Assembly (NCBI RefSeq): GCF_010015585.1
Contig: NW_022985098.1
Span: 65,897 to 129,896 of the forward strand
DNA: 64,000 nt
Direction of reading: 5' to 3'
Origin: Eremomyces bilateralis CBS 781.70
Lineage: Eukaryota; Ascomycota; Dothideomycetes; Eremomycetales; Eremomycetaceae
The notes under the pieces were generated by a model. That model searched no databases. It saw nothing but the letters and a program-made list of their open reading frames with translations, and was not told where the DNA came from. The translations under genes were made by a program, and so were the position numbers. The first letter of the stretch is position 1. Each line of letters opens with the position of its first letter. Below, piece by piece: positions 1 to 11,672 of this stretch.

Positions 1-979
1 GGCCTTCCTCGACCAATCTTACTGCATCCCCAACCCAACCTTCACCCTCAAAGACCTCCCCGACCAATCCGACAAAGTCCACATCGTCACCGGCGGCTAC
101 GGCGGCGTGGGCCTCGAGCTCGTCCAGCTCCTCGTCCAACGCAACGCCACCGTCTACATCGCCGGCCGCACCCAGTCCAAATACGACGCCGCCCTCCCAT
201 CCCTCCGCGCCGCCTTCCCCGCCTCTACCTCCCGCATCGAGTTCCTCCCCCTCGACCTCGCCGATCTCCCTTCCATCCCCGCCGCCGCCAACCGCTTCCT
301 CGCCGCCGAATCCCGCCTCGACGTCCTCACCAACAACGCCGGGGTCATGGTGCCCCCACGTGGCAGCGTCACCGCCCAAGACTACGAGCTCCAAATGGGG
401 ACGAACTGCCTCGGCCCCTACCTTTTCACTCAATGCCTCCTCCCCCTCCTCCAACGCACCGCTGCTACCGCCCCCCGGCACTCCGTCCGTGTCACCTGGG
501 CCGCCTCCATCGTCATCGAGCAAGCGCCGACGGGCGGGATCGCGTGGAACGCCGCGACGGGGGGCCCGACGGTGCTGGGCGGGCTAAACGGGGTGCGGCG
601 GAACTACGCGCAGAGCAAGGCGGGGAACGTGATGCTGGCGACGGAGTTCGCGCGGCGGTATGGGAAGGACGGGATCGTGAGCGTGTCGTGGAACCCGGGG
701 AACTTGGCGTCGGAGCTGATGCGCGATGTGCCGAGCGTGGCGCGGTGGCTGGCGAGGTGGGTGTTTTTGCATCCGGTGAGGTTGGGGGCGTTTACGGAGT
801 TGTTTGCGGGGTGGAGTCCGGAGATTGGGGAAGGGAGGAATGGGGCGCATGTGATTCCGTGGGGGAGGCTGGGGGGGTATCGAGAGGATTTGGTGAGGGC
901 GACGAGAGATGGGACGGCGGAGAGGTTTGTGGAGTGGTGTGAGAGGGAGACGAGCAAGTATGCGAAGGTGAAGCTATGA
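1..979 (+). CDS. Short-chain dehydrogenase/reductase, 5' partial
   Basis: Rossmann-fold NAD(P)-dependent oxidoreductase of the SDR superfamily; the substrate cannot be told. The frame is open from base 2 to the stop at 977-979, so the gene begins to the left of the window. Visible family motifs are the cofactor-binding TGGYGGVG (TGxxxGxG), the NNAG motif (TNNAGVM), a Ser-containing strand (TWAASIV) and the catalytic YxxxK (NYAQSK), followed by a PG motif (WNPGNLAS). Layout and spacing resemble fungal SDRs of the retinol-dehydrogenase/light-induced-alcohol-dehydrogenase type, but that is only a family guess. No intron is needed in the visible part. It converges on the SOD gene, with 86 bp between the stop codons. 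The coding strand is strongly C-rich up to about 520 and G-rich afterwards. Confidence 0.88.
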   Translation, partial: AFLDQSYCIPNPTFTLKDLPDQSDKVHIVTGGYGGVGLELVQLLVQRNATVYIAGRTQSKYDAALPSLRAAFPASTSRIEFLPLDLADLPSIPAAANRFLAAESRLDVLTNNAGVMVPPRGSVTAQDYELQMGTNCLGPYLFTQCLLPLLQRTAATAPRHSVRVTWAASIVIEQAPTGGIAWNAATGGPTVLGGLNGVRRNYAQSKAGNVMLATEFARRYGKDGIVSVSWNPGNLASELMRDVPSVARWLARWVFLHPVRLGAFTELFAGWSPEIGEGRNGAHVIPWGRLGGYREDLVRATRDGTAERFVEWCERETSKYAKVKL

Positions 980-1065
980 TTGATACCCGGGTGTATTCTC
1001 TGTACGATTTTCGACTTGACTACGACTTCTCTCTACCAATGCCACGCATGGGCCATTCCATCTCG

Positions 1066-1967
1066 TTACATGGAAGCTTTGAGAACGGACCACGACTCAT
1101 CCTGTCCCCCCAGATACCGCTTCTCCGCCGTCCTCCAGTTGATGATATTCCAAATGTTCTTCACATATGCCGCCTTCCCATTCTGATACTGCAGATAGTA
1201 CGCATGCTCCCACATATCCACCCCCAACACCGGCACCTCCCCCTTCCCCACCACCGGATCCTGATCCTTCGTCGTCACGATCGCCAACCGCCCGCGCTCC
1301 CCCGTGTGGTTCTCCACCTTCACCAACCACCCCCACCCGCTCCCCTGGATCCCCAGCAACGCCGTCTCGAACGCCTCCTTAAACTGTGCCTCCCCGCCCC
1401 ACGTCCGCTTGATCGCGTCCCCGAGCTTCGGCGCCGCGGCGAGCGTCGCGTCGGGGGATGAGGCGGGGCAGAGGTTCGCCCAGAAGAGGGAGTGGTTGAT
1501 GTGCCCGCCGCCGTTGAATTTGATGGCTTGCTGGAGGGAGATCTGCGCGGGAACGTTGCCGGTGGAGAGCGCGGAGGTGTAGGACGACAGCGCGTTGTTC
1601 AGGTTGGTGACGTAGGTTTGGTGGTGCTTCGAATGGTGAAGCGTCATGATCTGCTCGGAGATATGCGGTTCCAGCGCCTGGGGCATATTAGCTTCGTTCA
1701 TTTGCAATGGGAGGCACCCACGTTGTAGGCGTATGGCAACTTCGGCAGCGAATACTGATGAGCCATGTTGGGCAGAACGGGTGCCGGTATCACGGTTTCT
1801 GTCAAGGTTGTGGGAGTGGGTGATAACAAGTACCTCGCGAGCAAGGCAGTCAGTAGCAGAAGCGGAACGAAAGCGAAGCGTTTGAGCAAGTCTTGCACGT
1901 CGTTTCTCGATTCTTTCGAGTGTCGACGCGGCTCTGTACGTGTTTGTGTGTGGTGTTTGTTGGCCAT
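1066..1967 (-). CDS. Manganese superoxide dismutase, possible N-terminal membrane anchor
   Basis: Converts superoxide to peroxide. Two exons: 1722-1967 and 1066-1677, with a 44-nt GT..AG intron (1678-1721) joining LPYAYN to ALEPHIS. Mn/Fe-SOD landmarks are present: LHHSKHH, GGGHINHSLFW, GIQGSGWGW (Gln of the Mn type) and VDMWEHAYYLQY with the metal Asp and His. The closest family I recall is the Asp f 6-type cytosolic Mn-SOD of Aspergillus. An ATG at 1764-1766 (MAHQYSLPKLPY) gives 218 aa, the usual cytosolic length. However, the frame stays open upstream to another ATG at 1965-1967, which would give 285 aa and adds a basic stretch, a hydrophobic helix (FVPLLLLTALLARYLL) and a Pro/Thr linker. 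That looks like a type II signal anchor or a targeting sequence. SOD identity is secure; which start is used is not. Confidence 0.92.
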
Positions 1968-3625
1968 TTTGCTGCCGGTTCCTGTTACGGTGATGTCCCG
2001 TGTGGACGATGGCGTGGATCTCTCCGGACCAACGTGGATGGAGTGCGGGATTCTGATGTCATCTACCAGTCATCATGCGCACATCTTCTATCATGATCCA
2101 TCGTTCCGGCCATCATGGTGTTTGGGATGCTCTGTTCGGAAGTCGCGGAAGTCACATCTAGCTCAAACATGCTCAGGGGGGCAATGCAGGGAAGGAGCGG
2201 GATGATCCGCTGACCTAGACGGAGATCCTGTTGAACCTTGATGTCTGCTCAGCAACAAATCATGATACTGTACGTGCAACTTCTTAAGCCGAATTCCAAT
2301 AGCTCCGGACTCCGGAGACGGTGGACTGGGCATCACCATAGAAATTGAGAATACGGCAGTGAAGTACACAATGCAGTACGGAGCTAGGCGATATATTGAT
2401 ATATCCACTGACTTCACTGAGCAGTGTAGGCGGGCCACACTTCCCGATCCTACCATCGCAATATCAGGATGAAACTTGCTCATACAGACCCATCATCCGA
2501 CAATAGTAGGCCCACTAGGTCCTATCCATATGGTCACTTCCCATCGGAGCCGTCAATGCTTTTCTTCATGTGGAAGTCTTGAAGAGAGGTATATCGAGAG
2601 ATCGTTTGCCTTGTCCATGTACTCTATATCAGTGTGCTCGGGTTTGCCATCCATAACGGTGATAGCTTCGTGTCATTATTCCTTTACTTCATGGACATGA
2701 CTTACGGTCGATGATTCCCTTCTTCTATTTCTGATCCTCCTTTTTAATGAAGTATTCTTGCTGTCGCTTCGTACCATTTGGGCTGCTCTCGGATTATTCT
2801 GGTTACCTTCCCTTGAATTCCTGAACAGACATCTGAACCAGAACGGTTCCCCTTCATCTACAACATGTGCGGTCCATCCCGGCCTTCTCTCGGTGGTGCG
2901 ATTGCAATCCTCCACCCTGCCCGTCATCTCGACGACTCCTTTCCTCAGTCCTCTCCTCTCCCACCCTCCCTCGAACAACCATTCCGCCTCCTCTTCCATC
3001 CCCCTCTAACGACTGGTCCCCCATCCCCTCGTCTTTGCCTCCACTTCTCCTCGCGTGATCCATTCATGAAAGACGCGTCGGACGCTGTCTGGCTTGTCAT
3101 ATAGTAAGAGGGTTCCCTGCCTTCCATCTTCGGGACTAATCCGGCTATAGCTCTGACGGTGATCTCGCCTCAAAACACCAACGGCCTCCGCTCTGGCGAT
3201 TCCCCGTTTCCGCCTGCAATGGCATTGGAGAGCTGGACGGAGCGGAGGACATGCAGCTCGCCGTGGGGAGCCGAGGGGTTATCGGAAGACGGGTCGAGTT
3301 GCTGCAAGGGCGGAGGACGGTTGCCGAAGGTGTCGTAGGGTGGAACTGAAGTCAGTGATTTTGTCTTCGAGCCGATTTCCTCGGTCCTCATGGCGTCATG
3401 TAGTCGGTATGGTATCCATGGCACGGTAACGACGGTAAAGACCAACGGAAAAATTCGCAATTTGTTGTCGCTAAATGCACTATCAGAATACTTTTGAGCC
3501 CTATTCCAACACCCTGCTCGCTGAATACACCTGTTCCTGTCACTGTGTCAATTGAAATCAAATTTAACTGTCCTTTTCCATCTCCACTTCGAAACCAGGG
3601 CGCGGCTAAGGTCTATTTACACCCA
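1968..3625. other. Intergenic, no supported gene
   Basis: About 1.66 kb between the SOD start and the 3' end of the bestrophin-like gene. Several open frames of 60-110 codons occur on both strands without recognisable motifs. The best is a minus-strand frame at 3170-3460 whose internal ATG (3389-3391) begins MRTEEIGSK. It could be extended by a 38-nt intron (3145-3182) to a stop at 3006, but such an intron is shorter than any other inferred here and lacks a clear branch site. The segment 2870-3060 is pyrimidine-rich on the plus strand. Confidence 0.5.
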
Positions 3626-5218
3626 TCATGCCGTTTGATCCGAATCGACCCGATTCTCCTGCATGCTCTTCTTCGTCTGGAAGCCCATCTTCGCCTTGCT
3701 GGAGAGCGCCTCACGGACCGCCTTCTCTCCCCGAGCGTTCCACGCAGCGAAGCTAGAATTGCTGATTGGATACAGCACCTTGTTTTCAGGAACCTTCATC
3801 CATTCGTTGGGGGTCGGCATCTTGATGCTCATGATGGTGTCGATCTCCTCGCTCAGGACGTCGCAGAACTGATCGAGAGGCAGATCGTTAACGTCCCGTC
3901 CGAATGGATTCTCGATCTCGCGTCCGATAAGGGCAAGGCCGAGGATAATGTAGGCGGCGACGAGAGATCCGGGGATGGCGATCCAGTTGAGCGTCCCGAC
4001 TAGCTGGAAGGGAAGGATTATGATGTAGAGCCAGGTGATCTGCGCGATGGCGATGGTATATGCCGTGGGGAGAGGGGTGTTCAAGACACGCTCACACCCG
4101 ACCAGGACCTCGTTGAAGGTGGAAATTGAGTTGGCTTCAGTCTGTCAGGCCACATTCAAGAAGTCTTCCAAGATTACTTACCAGCATGGACCTGGAACAT
4201 CGAGGTCCGCAACATCTCATCCCTCATGCTCGTCTCGATGTAGATCGACAGGTACGAGAGGATCTCCAGCGGTAGGTTTCCGAGCGGCTTCGTCGCCTTC
4301 TTCATCACCTTTCGAGGGTTGGACTCTGCGAATGACACCCCAAGGTACTGGCCGGTCGCCTTCAACAGGCCGTGTCGCTTCTCATTGCCACCATCGATGT
4401 CCGAGGCGTCTCGCGCAAAGGTATCGAGGTGATCAACCAGGCCGCATATGTCATCGTAGTGGATGAAAGGTTCGAACCGCAGACGATGTTTAAGGGCAAT
4501 GCAAAATGCGACGATGAGGTTCAAGGCAGTGCTTCGACTGATCAGCAGCGGAACATTTACATCAAGGAATCACTTACACTTTCCCCAAGAGGTCCTCAGT
4601 ATACGTCTCCTCGCGTTCATGGACATGGATCCAGATCGTCCTCGCCAGAGTCTGGGCCGTCTGAATGAGTTGACCCCAATATTTCCGGCCCTCGGCATAC
4701 CTCTCGTACGCGGTCGAGCTGCGGAAGGACAGCGCCAAACCGACCACGAAACCCAGCACGGTCAGCAACACGTTCGAGATGCCGAGCGGCGTCACCAGCT
4801 CGCTGATCACTGTGATGGCAGTGGACCAGCATCCGACGACGATGAGGGGAAGGATCATCTCCGGTAGGATGCTGCCGTGAAGCCGCATGAATATCGGCCA
4901 TTTCGAATGGCGGTCATACTCTTTCGGTCCGGCCTAGCACCAGTCAGAAAACGTCAACGATGGGAGAGTTCGTCGTACGAAATAATCCTCGATGTCGGTC
5001 GTGGACCGTCGTCGGAACCGCGGACGCCCATCTAGCTTTAAGGGAGACATGGGCGGTTCCTCGACCTCTTCACGTGGCTCGGTCGGCTTCTCTTGCAGGT
5101 CCAATGGCGGAGGGGCATGCGTTTCCTGCTGTCCGGCCATCGTGGACGCGCTGGACGGGAGGTCGGTATCGACCTTGATGTCCTCGACTGTCACCTTCTG
5201 GCGGGGTTGCTCTTCCAT
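3626..5218 (-). CDS. Bestrophin-like (RFP-TM/UPF0187) membrane channel protein
   Basis: Predicted anion-channel-like integral membrane protein, 484 aa, from four exons: 4979-5218, 4578-4933, 4182-4531 and 3626-4134. The introns are 45, 46 and 47 nt, all GT..AG, with CTGA-type branch sites. The joins restore family-like sequence: EDYF-AGPKEYDRHSKWP, LLGK-VTALNLIVAF and HA-ANSISTFNEVL. Hydrophobic segments lie around LPLIVVGCWSTAITVI and VLLTVLGFVVGLALSF, with two more in the last exon (WLYIIILPFQLVG and SLVAAYIILGLALIG). The hallmark ENPFGRDVNDLP, equivalent to the bestrophin calcium-clasp region, is present. The first 80 residues are hydrophilic and acidic, presumably cytosolic. The first ATG is at 5216-5218; the frame upstream has no ATG. 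Fungal members of this family are mostly uncharacterised, so ion selectivity is unknown. Confidence 0.88.
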
Positions 5219-6255
5219 CGTGAAGCTCAAATCTCAACTACTTACCCGATGTCGCTAACAAAGGAAATGGGGATGGATCAGCGAGTGAAAATGTGATCAA
5301 AACTGGATCTCATCGGTTCTGGGCCATGCGACGGTTTTGAACGTGAATTGCGCATGGACCGACGTGACCAAAATAAACGAAAAACACCCCCTTTCTCCTG
5401 CGCGAGAAAGCTTGTTACCGACAAGTGCGAGTCCAGGATGGCATGTCAAACTCCAGCCAGTCCCCTCGAAAACGTCAATAATAATTATTGCCCACATGCC
5501 CTGGGCCCAAAGCATCCCCAGAGCGGCAGCGCCCCGAGCGACAAGCCGCTTTCCCAGGACTGGTGAAACCGACAAACTGTCAGCTGCGTTTCATGAGAAT
5601 GGGCGAATCATGAAGATTAGCCCTGATTCCGCCCCTGAATTGAGAACCCATGGCATGGGGGATTGAAACAAGGGCACTCTGTAGCAGCCGCACAAAGCGG
5701 TGGCCCTGATGACTGATGGGTTCAATTCGGAGGTGGTGGTCGACACTCGACAATTCCGTCGACATGGCTCCTGGAACCTGATTACTGGCATCGGTCATTC
5801 AATTTCATTGAACGCGTTTTACCAGCTAATTACTACTAGTAGTAGACCGGATTTCCGCCATTGTTGCTACTTCATCACCGGAGGAGTTGAAGGACATCAG
5901 AATCAGGGACGGAATCGCTATAAAGGATCAACAGCGAGTCGCGTCGCGCCGAGGAGCCAACGCATCCAACCATTCCGCTTCAGGTTTTAGGCCCGGGTCT
6001 TCACGCGTTTTCGCTTTTTGCTCAACGGCTCAATGTCAGCATCCACGCCACTAGCTAGAGTCTAGACCATCAGCCCGATGGAAAAGGCTCTGTTTGGCCG
6101 TCGATGCGATTCAGGTAGTTGAACCTCTCATTCTCAAAATACCCATCAAGAGCCAACCAAAATACGACATCAACCATCTCGACATCAGCAGAGTGCTGAT
6201 CATGAGACACGAAGACCATTACGATAATATTAATTACTTGCAGCTTGCTGACCGA
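5219..6255. other. Intergenic (bestrophin-like gene promoter)
   Basis: About 1 kb between two minus-strand genes, containing the upstream region of the bestrophin-like gene and the 3' flank of the ADP-ribosylglycohydrolase. I see no coding signal or RNA gene. Around 5830-5850 there is a short run of TAC/TAG triplets, and an AT-rich patch precedes 6240. Confidence 0.5.
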
Positions 6256-7753
6256 TCACCTCATATTGAGCCCTCGGAACCATTTGCCTGCTCCCTCTCC
6301 CTTGTTTCCCTTCTCCCGGAGTCTCTCAGCCTCACGCCTGGCCTGCGCCTTGAGGAGCATTCGCTCTATCAACGCCCTTTCTAGATTGTCCACCTCTGCC
6401 TGGCTGATCTGCCCTCGTCCTCCATCTCTCGCGGTATCCGCCTCATTGGGCACCCATCCCTCCGTCACGGGCGCAATCCCCACGCATCCAGCCAAGTTCA
6501 TCGACTTGCGCAGCAGCCAATTCCCATGAACCAGTCCGGTCCTCCAGTTTTCCGGCAGCGCGGCATACCCAAACCAGGCTCCCAGCAACGCTCCCGCGAT
6601 GCAGGCGTTCGTATCCGCGTCGCCGCCGTGCATGACGAGGGAGGAAATGATGGCTTCGAACCCGTTTCCACCAGATCGGGCGTCCTCGGGAGCGGAATTA
6701 GTCGTAAGTTCGCCGCGCATGGCAAATCGTAATGATAGGATGGCCGATCCAAGCGCCTTATACACGTACCCCATCTTCTGCGAATCATCCAGCTCGAGAG
6801 CGGTGAACGAGTCTGCGTGGGTATGCCGGTCAAACTCCTCGCGGAGCCACCAACTCGACGCCTCTGCATGACGCTTGGCCTCACCCTCGACCTGGACTGT
6901 CGGGTCTTTTCGAGGATCGTTGAGCGTTTCCCTCTCGTCGACCCACCTCCAGGCCCGATGGAGCGCGGCGTCGATATCCTGCTCGACGAGCACTTCCCCG
7001 CGCACAATCCCCCTGACCAAGGCAACGAGGACGCAGCACGAGACGACGCATCGTGGGTCGACGTGCGTCGTCCTTCCGATGTCCGTTGCCGTTTCGAAAG
7101 CCTCGTCTTCGCTCTTTCCAACGCACATGATGCCTACGGGGTGAGTCCGCATGAGTGAGCCATTGGCGGCGGGTTTCCGATCCTTTGGTGCGATCTTCCA
7201 CTGCCGTAGTGCGACCGCATAGAGCTTGTCGGACGAACCGAACTCGGGATCAAGGGCGACTCGTCCAACGGTCTGCCCGATCCCTAGTGGCAACCGATCT
7301 AATGCACGTAGCCCTTGCCGAACCCATATTTTGAGCCTCTGGGCGAACTCAAAGGGTACGAAGGTTGGGTCTCCTTTGCAGTCTAGGAAGGCCAGGAGGA
7401 TGAGCAGTGCTTGATCGGTGTCGTCTGTCCATGAACCCTAATGTCGTCCATCAGTCGGTGACATCATGTCGTGCTAGTACGTGGACCTACTAATTCGAAC
7501 TTATCTGATAGGGTCAGCAAACATAGGGAGAGACATGGAAAACAAGTTTCATACCACGATGGCTATCCTCTCGAAACGGCGTAGGTGGATGTAGAGAGAA
7601 TCTCCCATCTGGATACGACCGATCACATTCTGTCGCCGGAAGGAACTCGGTATATAAACCAACCACGTCGCCTAAAGCAGATCCAATGATGGTGCCATTG
7701 CATTTGTCAATGGCAGTGCTACGGACAAAGGGGTGGAGAAATATGAAGTCCAT
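6256..7753 (-). CDS. ADP-ribosylglycohydrolase family protein
   Basis: Mg-dependent hydrolase that removes ADP-ribose (or a related group) from protein or small-molecule acceptors; 464 aa. Exons: 7555-7753, a 14-nt microexon 7491-7504, and 6256-7437. The introns are 50 nt (7505-7554) and 53 nt (7438-7490), both GT..AG with GCTGAC/GACTGAT branch-like sites. Splicing yields the metal-site motif in SHRDKFELGSWTDDTDQ (Thr75-Asp76-Asp77, Asp79). The second metal motif, HGGDADTNACIAGALLG, lies in the last exon. The N-terminus has the family GSALGDVVGLYTEF signature. RTHPVGIM in the middle matches the conserved NGSxMRxxPxG region. ATG at 7751-7753. The C-terminal 60 residues are Arg/Glu-rich and probably helical. 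The gene is divergent from the Nudix gene across 925 bp; both could act on ADP-ribose products, but that link is inference. Confidence 0.93.
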
Positions 7754-8678
7754 CTGCGCGACTCAATTTCAGAACTCAACAGACACGATTAAACAAAGCC
7801 GGAACGCATTACAGTTCGCCGACATAAATTGAACGAAACAAAATATTACAGGACCTCATTTACGAGGCCAAGCTGGCACTTGTAGAAATGTCGCTGCCTG
7901 GTGCTCACCAGAGGAGCTCTTAATTACACAGTACAGAGTTGTGGTTGATTCAAGGATAAATACGAGGTCGATGTCGTGTCAAGAGCCCAAGCTGAGCCCT
8001 CGCTCGCGTTCAATGCCCTGGAGAACAATTTTATTGCGGCCTCTTCAAATCCCCCAAGTCGACGAGCAGTCCCATCTTGCAGCTCCCGATATGAATAAGT
8101 ACCTATACTTTTAAAGGTTCCTTTCCAAAATATCCGATATCATGTATTTTTTTAATATAAATCCCTATTTATTGTACTAAAGGTAAGGTTCTTTTGAGAT
8201 ACTTGATACGGGCTGTTTCGCTCATGGTAACTTTCAGACAATCACAAGGTTCCTTGTACTCGTAAATGTATTCTGCAGCCTTGAGCTGGATGGCTGCCTC
8301 CTCATGATCTCAAAGAACCGGACAGGGCTCTGAAGATTGACTCATACCGGTTCGAGATGCGGACCAAAAGGGTTGGAAATCGAAATCTTACCAACCGATA
8401 AGTAACTACTGTCCGCACTTTTCTATTTCTGATGAAGGAGTCGAACACCTTCAGCATATTACGGGATAGAGCCACCTGGTTTCATACATTCTTCGCAGAA
8501 AACTTCATCACAAAAAACGGTAGCTAAGATCTCGCATCTCATCAACGGGTGGAATTACTTGCTTTGTTACCTTCCAGGCACCGACCATAAAGCCTACGTC
8601 ACTCCAAGAACGGGTTAGACCAGCTTTGACGTATACGTATTACAATCCACCTCGAGCTCTGAACAGATTGCAACCAAA
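7754..8678. other. Divergent intergenic region, AT-rich
   Basis: Shared upstream region of the ADP-ribosylglycohydrolase and Nudix genes. It contains an AT-rich stretch at about 8100-8190, with a run of seven T and TTTAATATAAAT, and no open frame of note. No RNA gene was recognised. Confidence 0.5.
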
Positions 8679-9245
8679 ATGTCTGAAATGGAACCGAAAC
8701 CCCAGGCAACCTTCCCATTCAAAAGGCACCCTTCCACCTCCCCATTCATCCTGACTGTGCGGGACTTCTTAGCCGAGCGTCCCAACGCAGGATACAAATT
8801 AATCGGCACCGACGCCCTCGTCTTCGACCGCTCGACCCCTGATCCCCGAATCCTCCTCGTGCAACGCGCCGGGCACGACAGCATGCCGAACCGATGGGAA
8901 GCCCCCGGCGGCGGGTGCGATGCGGAAGACGAGAGCATCCTGCACGGGGTGGCGCGGGAACTGTGGGAGGAAACGGGGCTCCGGGCTACGGAGATCGGGC
9001 CGGTGGTGGGCGAACCCAATGTGTTTACCAGCCGGTCGGGTAAGGAGATCGGCAAGTTTCACTTCATGGTGCAGGTGGAAAAGGGGGAAGGGCCGTTGGA
9101 GGTGAAGTTGGACCCGGAGGAGCATCAGCAGTGGGTGTGGGCGAGCGAGGAGGAGGTAAAGGCGAAGAAGGTGGGAGGTATAGAGCTGGAGTTCACGACG
9201 GAGAACATGGAGAATATGGTGCTAGAGTCATTTAAACAAGTCTGA
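8679..9245 (+). CDS. Nudix hydrolase
   Basis: Single-exon 188-aa pyrophosphohydrolase acting on a nucleoside diphosphate linked to some moiety; the substrate cannot be assigned. The complete Nudix box lies at residues 79-101, with Gly79, Glu85, Arg93-Glu94, Glu97-Glu98 and Gly100 matching Gx5Ex7REUxEExGU. It is preceded by a typical strand (ILLVQRAGHDSMPNRWEAPGG). The ATG at 8679 lies in AAAATGTCTG context and a second Met follows at codon 4. The N-terminal 40 residues are an extension before the Nudix fold. The second half of the coding strand (after about 8930) is markedly G-rich. No intron is needed. Confidence 0.93.
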   Translation: MSEMEPKPQATFPFKRHPSTSPFILTVRDFLAERPNAGYKLIGTDALVFDRSTPDPRILLVQRAGHDSMPNRWEAPGGGCDAEDESILHGVARELWEETGLRATEIGPVVGEPNVFTSRSGKEIGKFHFMVQVEKGEGPLEVKLDPEEHQQWVWASEEEVKAKKVGGIELEFTTENMENMVLESFKQV

Positions 9246-11672
9246 AGAAGAAGACGGATGCTTCCATACGTACATTTACGCCTCTCGAAACTTAGCGCCG
9301 AGGCGTTAGGGCATACATATATAATGACCTCTAGACTCCAGTCTCGTTTATAGCTCCTACTGTGTTGAAAAATGTGAGCTCTGAGTGAAAGTTGTGAGCG
9401 AAGGTAAGTTTCAAAGGTCCCTCAATTACCACTTTCTCCGTTGCTAGCGGTATGGAAACAGCCGCTCAAAGAGAGGTCCTTACCCGCTCGATAGTCCACC
9501 AGCCATTGAAGAGCTCGCGCTGGTGTTAGTCGGTTAGGTTGAGGAGCTTCACAAAAGGCACTGAATTTAGCTGCTCGCTCTGTGTATCTTCCGGTCCCGA
9601 GGTACTCCTCAGGGGTTATATAAAACAAGAACGGGAGGTAGACTCGTATCTGATTAGGCACATAAGTGAGTACGCCACTGATGGATCCGACCCGGACTCC
9701 ACGTCCTGTTGCCATTTCCGTCACGATGTAGCCCCGGCAGATCTAGTCGAGATTTTTCGGTCACTGCTCGTGAAGTGCCGACTTTCTAGGAGCTAAAATG
9801 CCTCCTGTCTCCGAATCCCCAGGTTCTAGGATTCCTCCATCGCATGTACTTTTCGCCACCTTCCTCTTTGTCTCGACTGAGGAAATCGTTCGGGAAGCCT
9901 TTGGTGTTGCCGGTGGGGATTGCATGGCCAACTGGAAACGGCTGAGAAACTATCCGTCGCTTATAATTGTTGTAACAATAGCGGCTTGGACTCTCGACAC
10001 TCAAAATCCATTGGATCGGCTTCAGAGTTTTCTTCCTGGGGTTTCACAAGATGCTGTCCGCCACATTCCAAAACGGATCGAACCAAGGCAATATTGCCCA
10101 GGTAAATCGTACCCGCTTAAATTCGAATTCAGCACTAGGCTTACTGCCTAAAGCCCGCTGGGAAGGATGAAGGATACAAAGGTAGTATTAATCTGACTGG
10201 AGAAGATCGTCATAGTTGGGAGGCATAACGCATTGACGATCCCGCGAACGAGCAGTCTCACAGAAGGGGTGTGAGACCAATTCCATTCTCGGTCGTGCGT
10301 TATATATCCGTTGGAAGAGTTGTAGGCAACGAATAGTCGAATACACAGGCACGTACATCATTGTTGTGCCTCCGTCCCACTCGAAAATCCTATGTATTAG
10401 GAGAGTATTAGCACCTTCTGACTAAACTAGTCAGGTTATGCAGGGTGGTTGATGATGATTGTCTGATTTAATGATATGCCACTCAAAACGGAACCCATCA
10501 GGTTCTGACGACATCCATAAGTATATTCAACATGTAAGGTAAGAAAACAGGAAAACTCCGGGGTGGAATCAAGTGATGCTCCCTCACCATAGACGTCCAC
10601 CTCCACCTGACGTAAATTAAGACTCGCAATTATCGACTTATTCAGAAAGGGCATGTAAAACGACCCTTCTACATTTAGAGGCAAACGTGATGATAATTGA
10701 AAGAACGACTACGAGGTTTTGACCCCCTGGGGGAATACTTGAGGACCATCAATTGTGTCTACCTCGAGGTGGTATAGACAATAATTAGTGAGAACAAGTG
10801 CTGGATGTGGTAGTAATAGCTGCCACCGTTCAGCAGATGCATGTTGCGATGCATGGTGTTGTTTTCGTGATTGGGTAATGGATATGATTCCATTTTGGCG
10901 ACGGATCGAATAACTGTACCATTTGATACGTGACTGGATTATAACTGAACGTCGACATGAAACTGGGTTGACGAATATCTATATTAGAACAATTTCTTAA
11001 TCCCTACGTTGGAAAATACATGATCCAGTCTATTCACTTATAGGAAAGTTGAGTCCTGAAAAGCCTAATACACCATGATTGATCTTGAGGATGTATGTAA
11101 GAGGATTAAATTACTACAGAAAAATGAGCTGGAGATTTGGAGTTGTGGACTGACGTCAGGTGGTCTCAAGGGGCAACGGTGGCTGGCACCAGCCTGGGTC
11201 TCTGAGGCTGCAGGAAATGCCCGTGTATGGCAAGGGGGGTGGCTGGGCGCCACTCCAGCTGTGTCTGTCACTGCACCTCCAAATCTTCCTATCACCAACC
11301 TCTCCTCAACAAAGCTTCTCTTGTCTATTGAGGGCTCCAATACGGAATATATGGATCTGGTAAGCATTCGGATAGTAGAGGGTAGTACGCATTATCTACC
11401 CCAACATCCCGCCTTCCTTATTGTTCCTAGGAAATGGACGGCTGGGCGTTATCATCCACAAGTATCAGTATAATATCCATACCCGTACAGTGGCTCGTTC
11501 TCGTCGCACAATTTACTCTTGTTCCAGTTTTTTCAAGTCATTAATACCTGTGTAATTGCAGTCGGTTCTATGCTTGGAGCTCGTATTGTACAAAGCATCA
11601 CTCAATCTGTCTCAAATTATCCTTGCCTGGAGTTTCCTGTCTCTTATAGAAGTCGAGCGTACATTGTCGAAA
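9246..11672. other. Long intergenic region, no supported gene
   Basis: About 2.4 kb with only short open frames. A minus-strand frame at 9422-9724 (100 codons) and a plus-strand frame at 11075-11473 (132 codons) have no motif I recognise and no convincing splice partners. Either could be a decayed sequence or chance. AT-rich composition dominates 10100-11060. I see no tRNA, terminal repeats or target duplication. Confidence 0.45.

Noticed and set aside
433-957. Long open frames overlapping the SDR gene on both strands
   Set aside because: Shadows caused by GC-rich third positions; no motifs, while the SDR frame has all family signatures.
3006-3460. Possible small two-exon gene on the minus strand starting MRTEEIGSK
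   Set aside because: Would need a 38-nt intron with no branch site; no recognised motif.
9422-9724. 100-codon minus-strand frame
   Set aside because: No motif, no start context or splice partner; may be chance or decayed sequence.
11075-11473. 132-codon plus-strand frame
   Set aside because: Low-complexity composition and no conserved features; the opposite strand is equally open.
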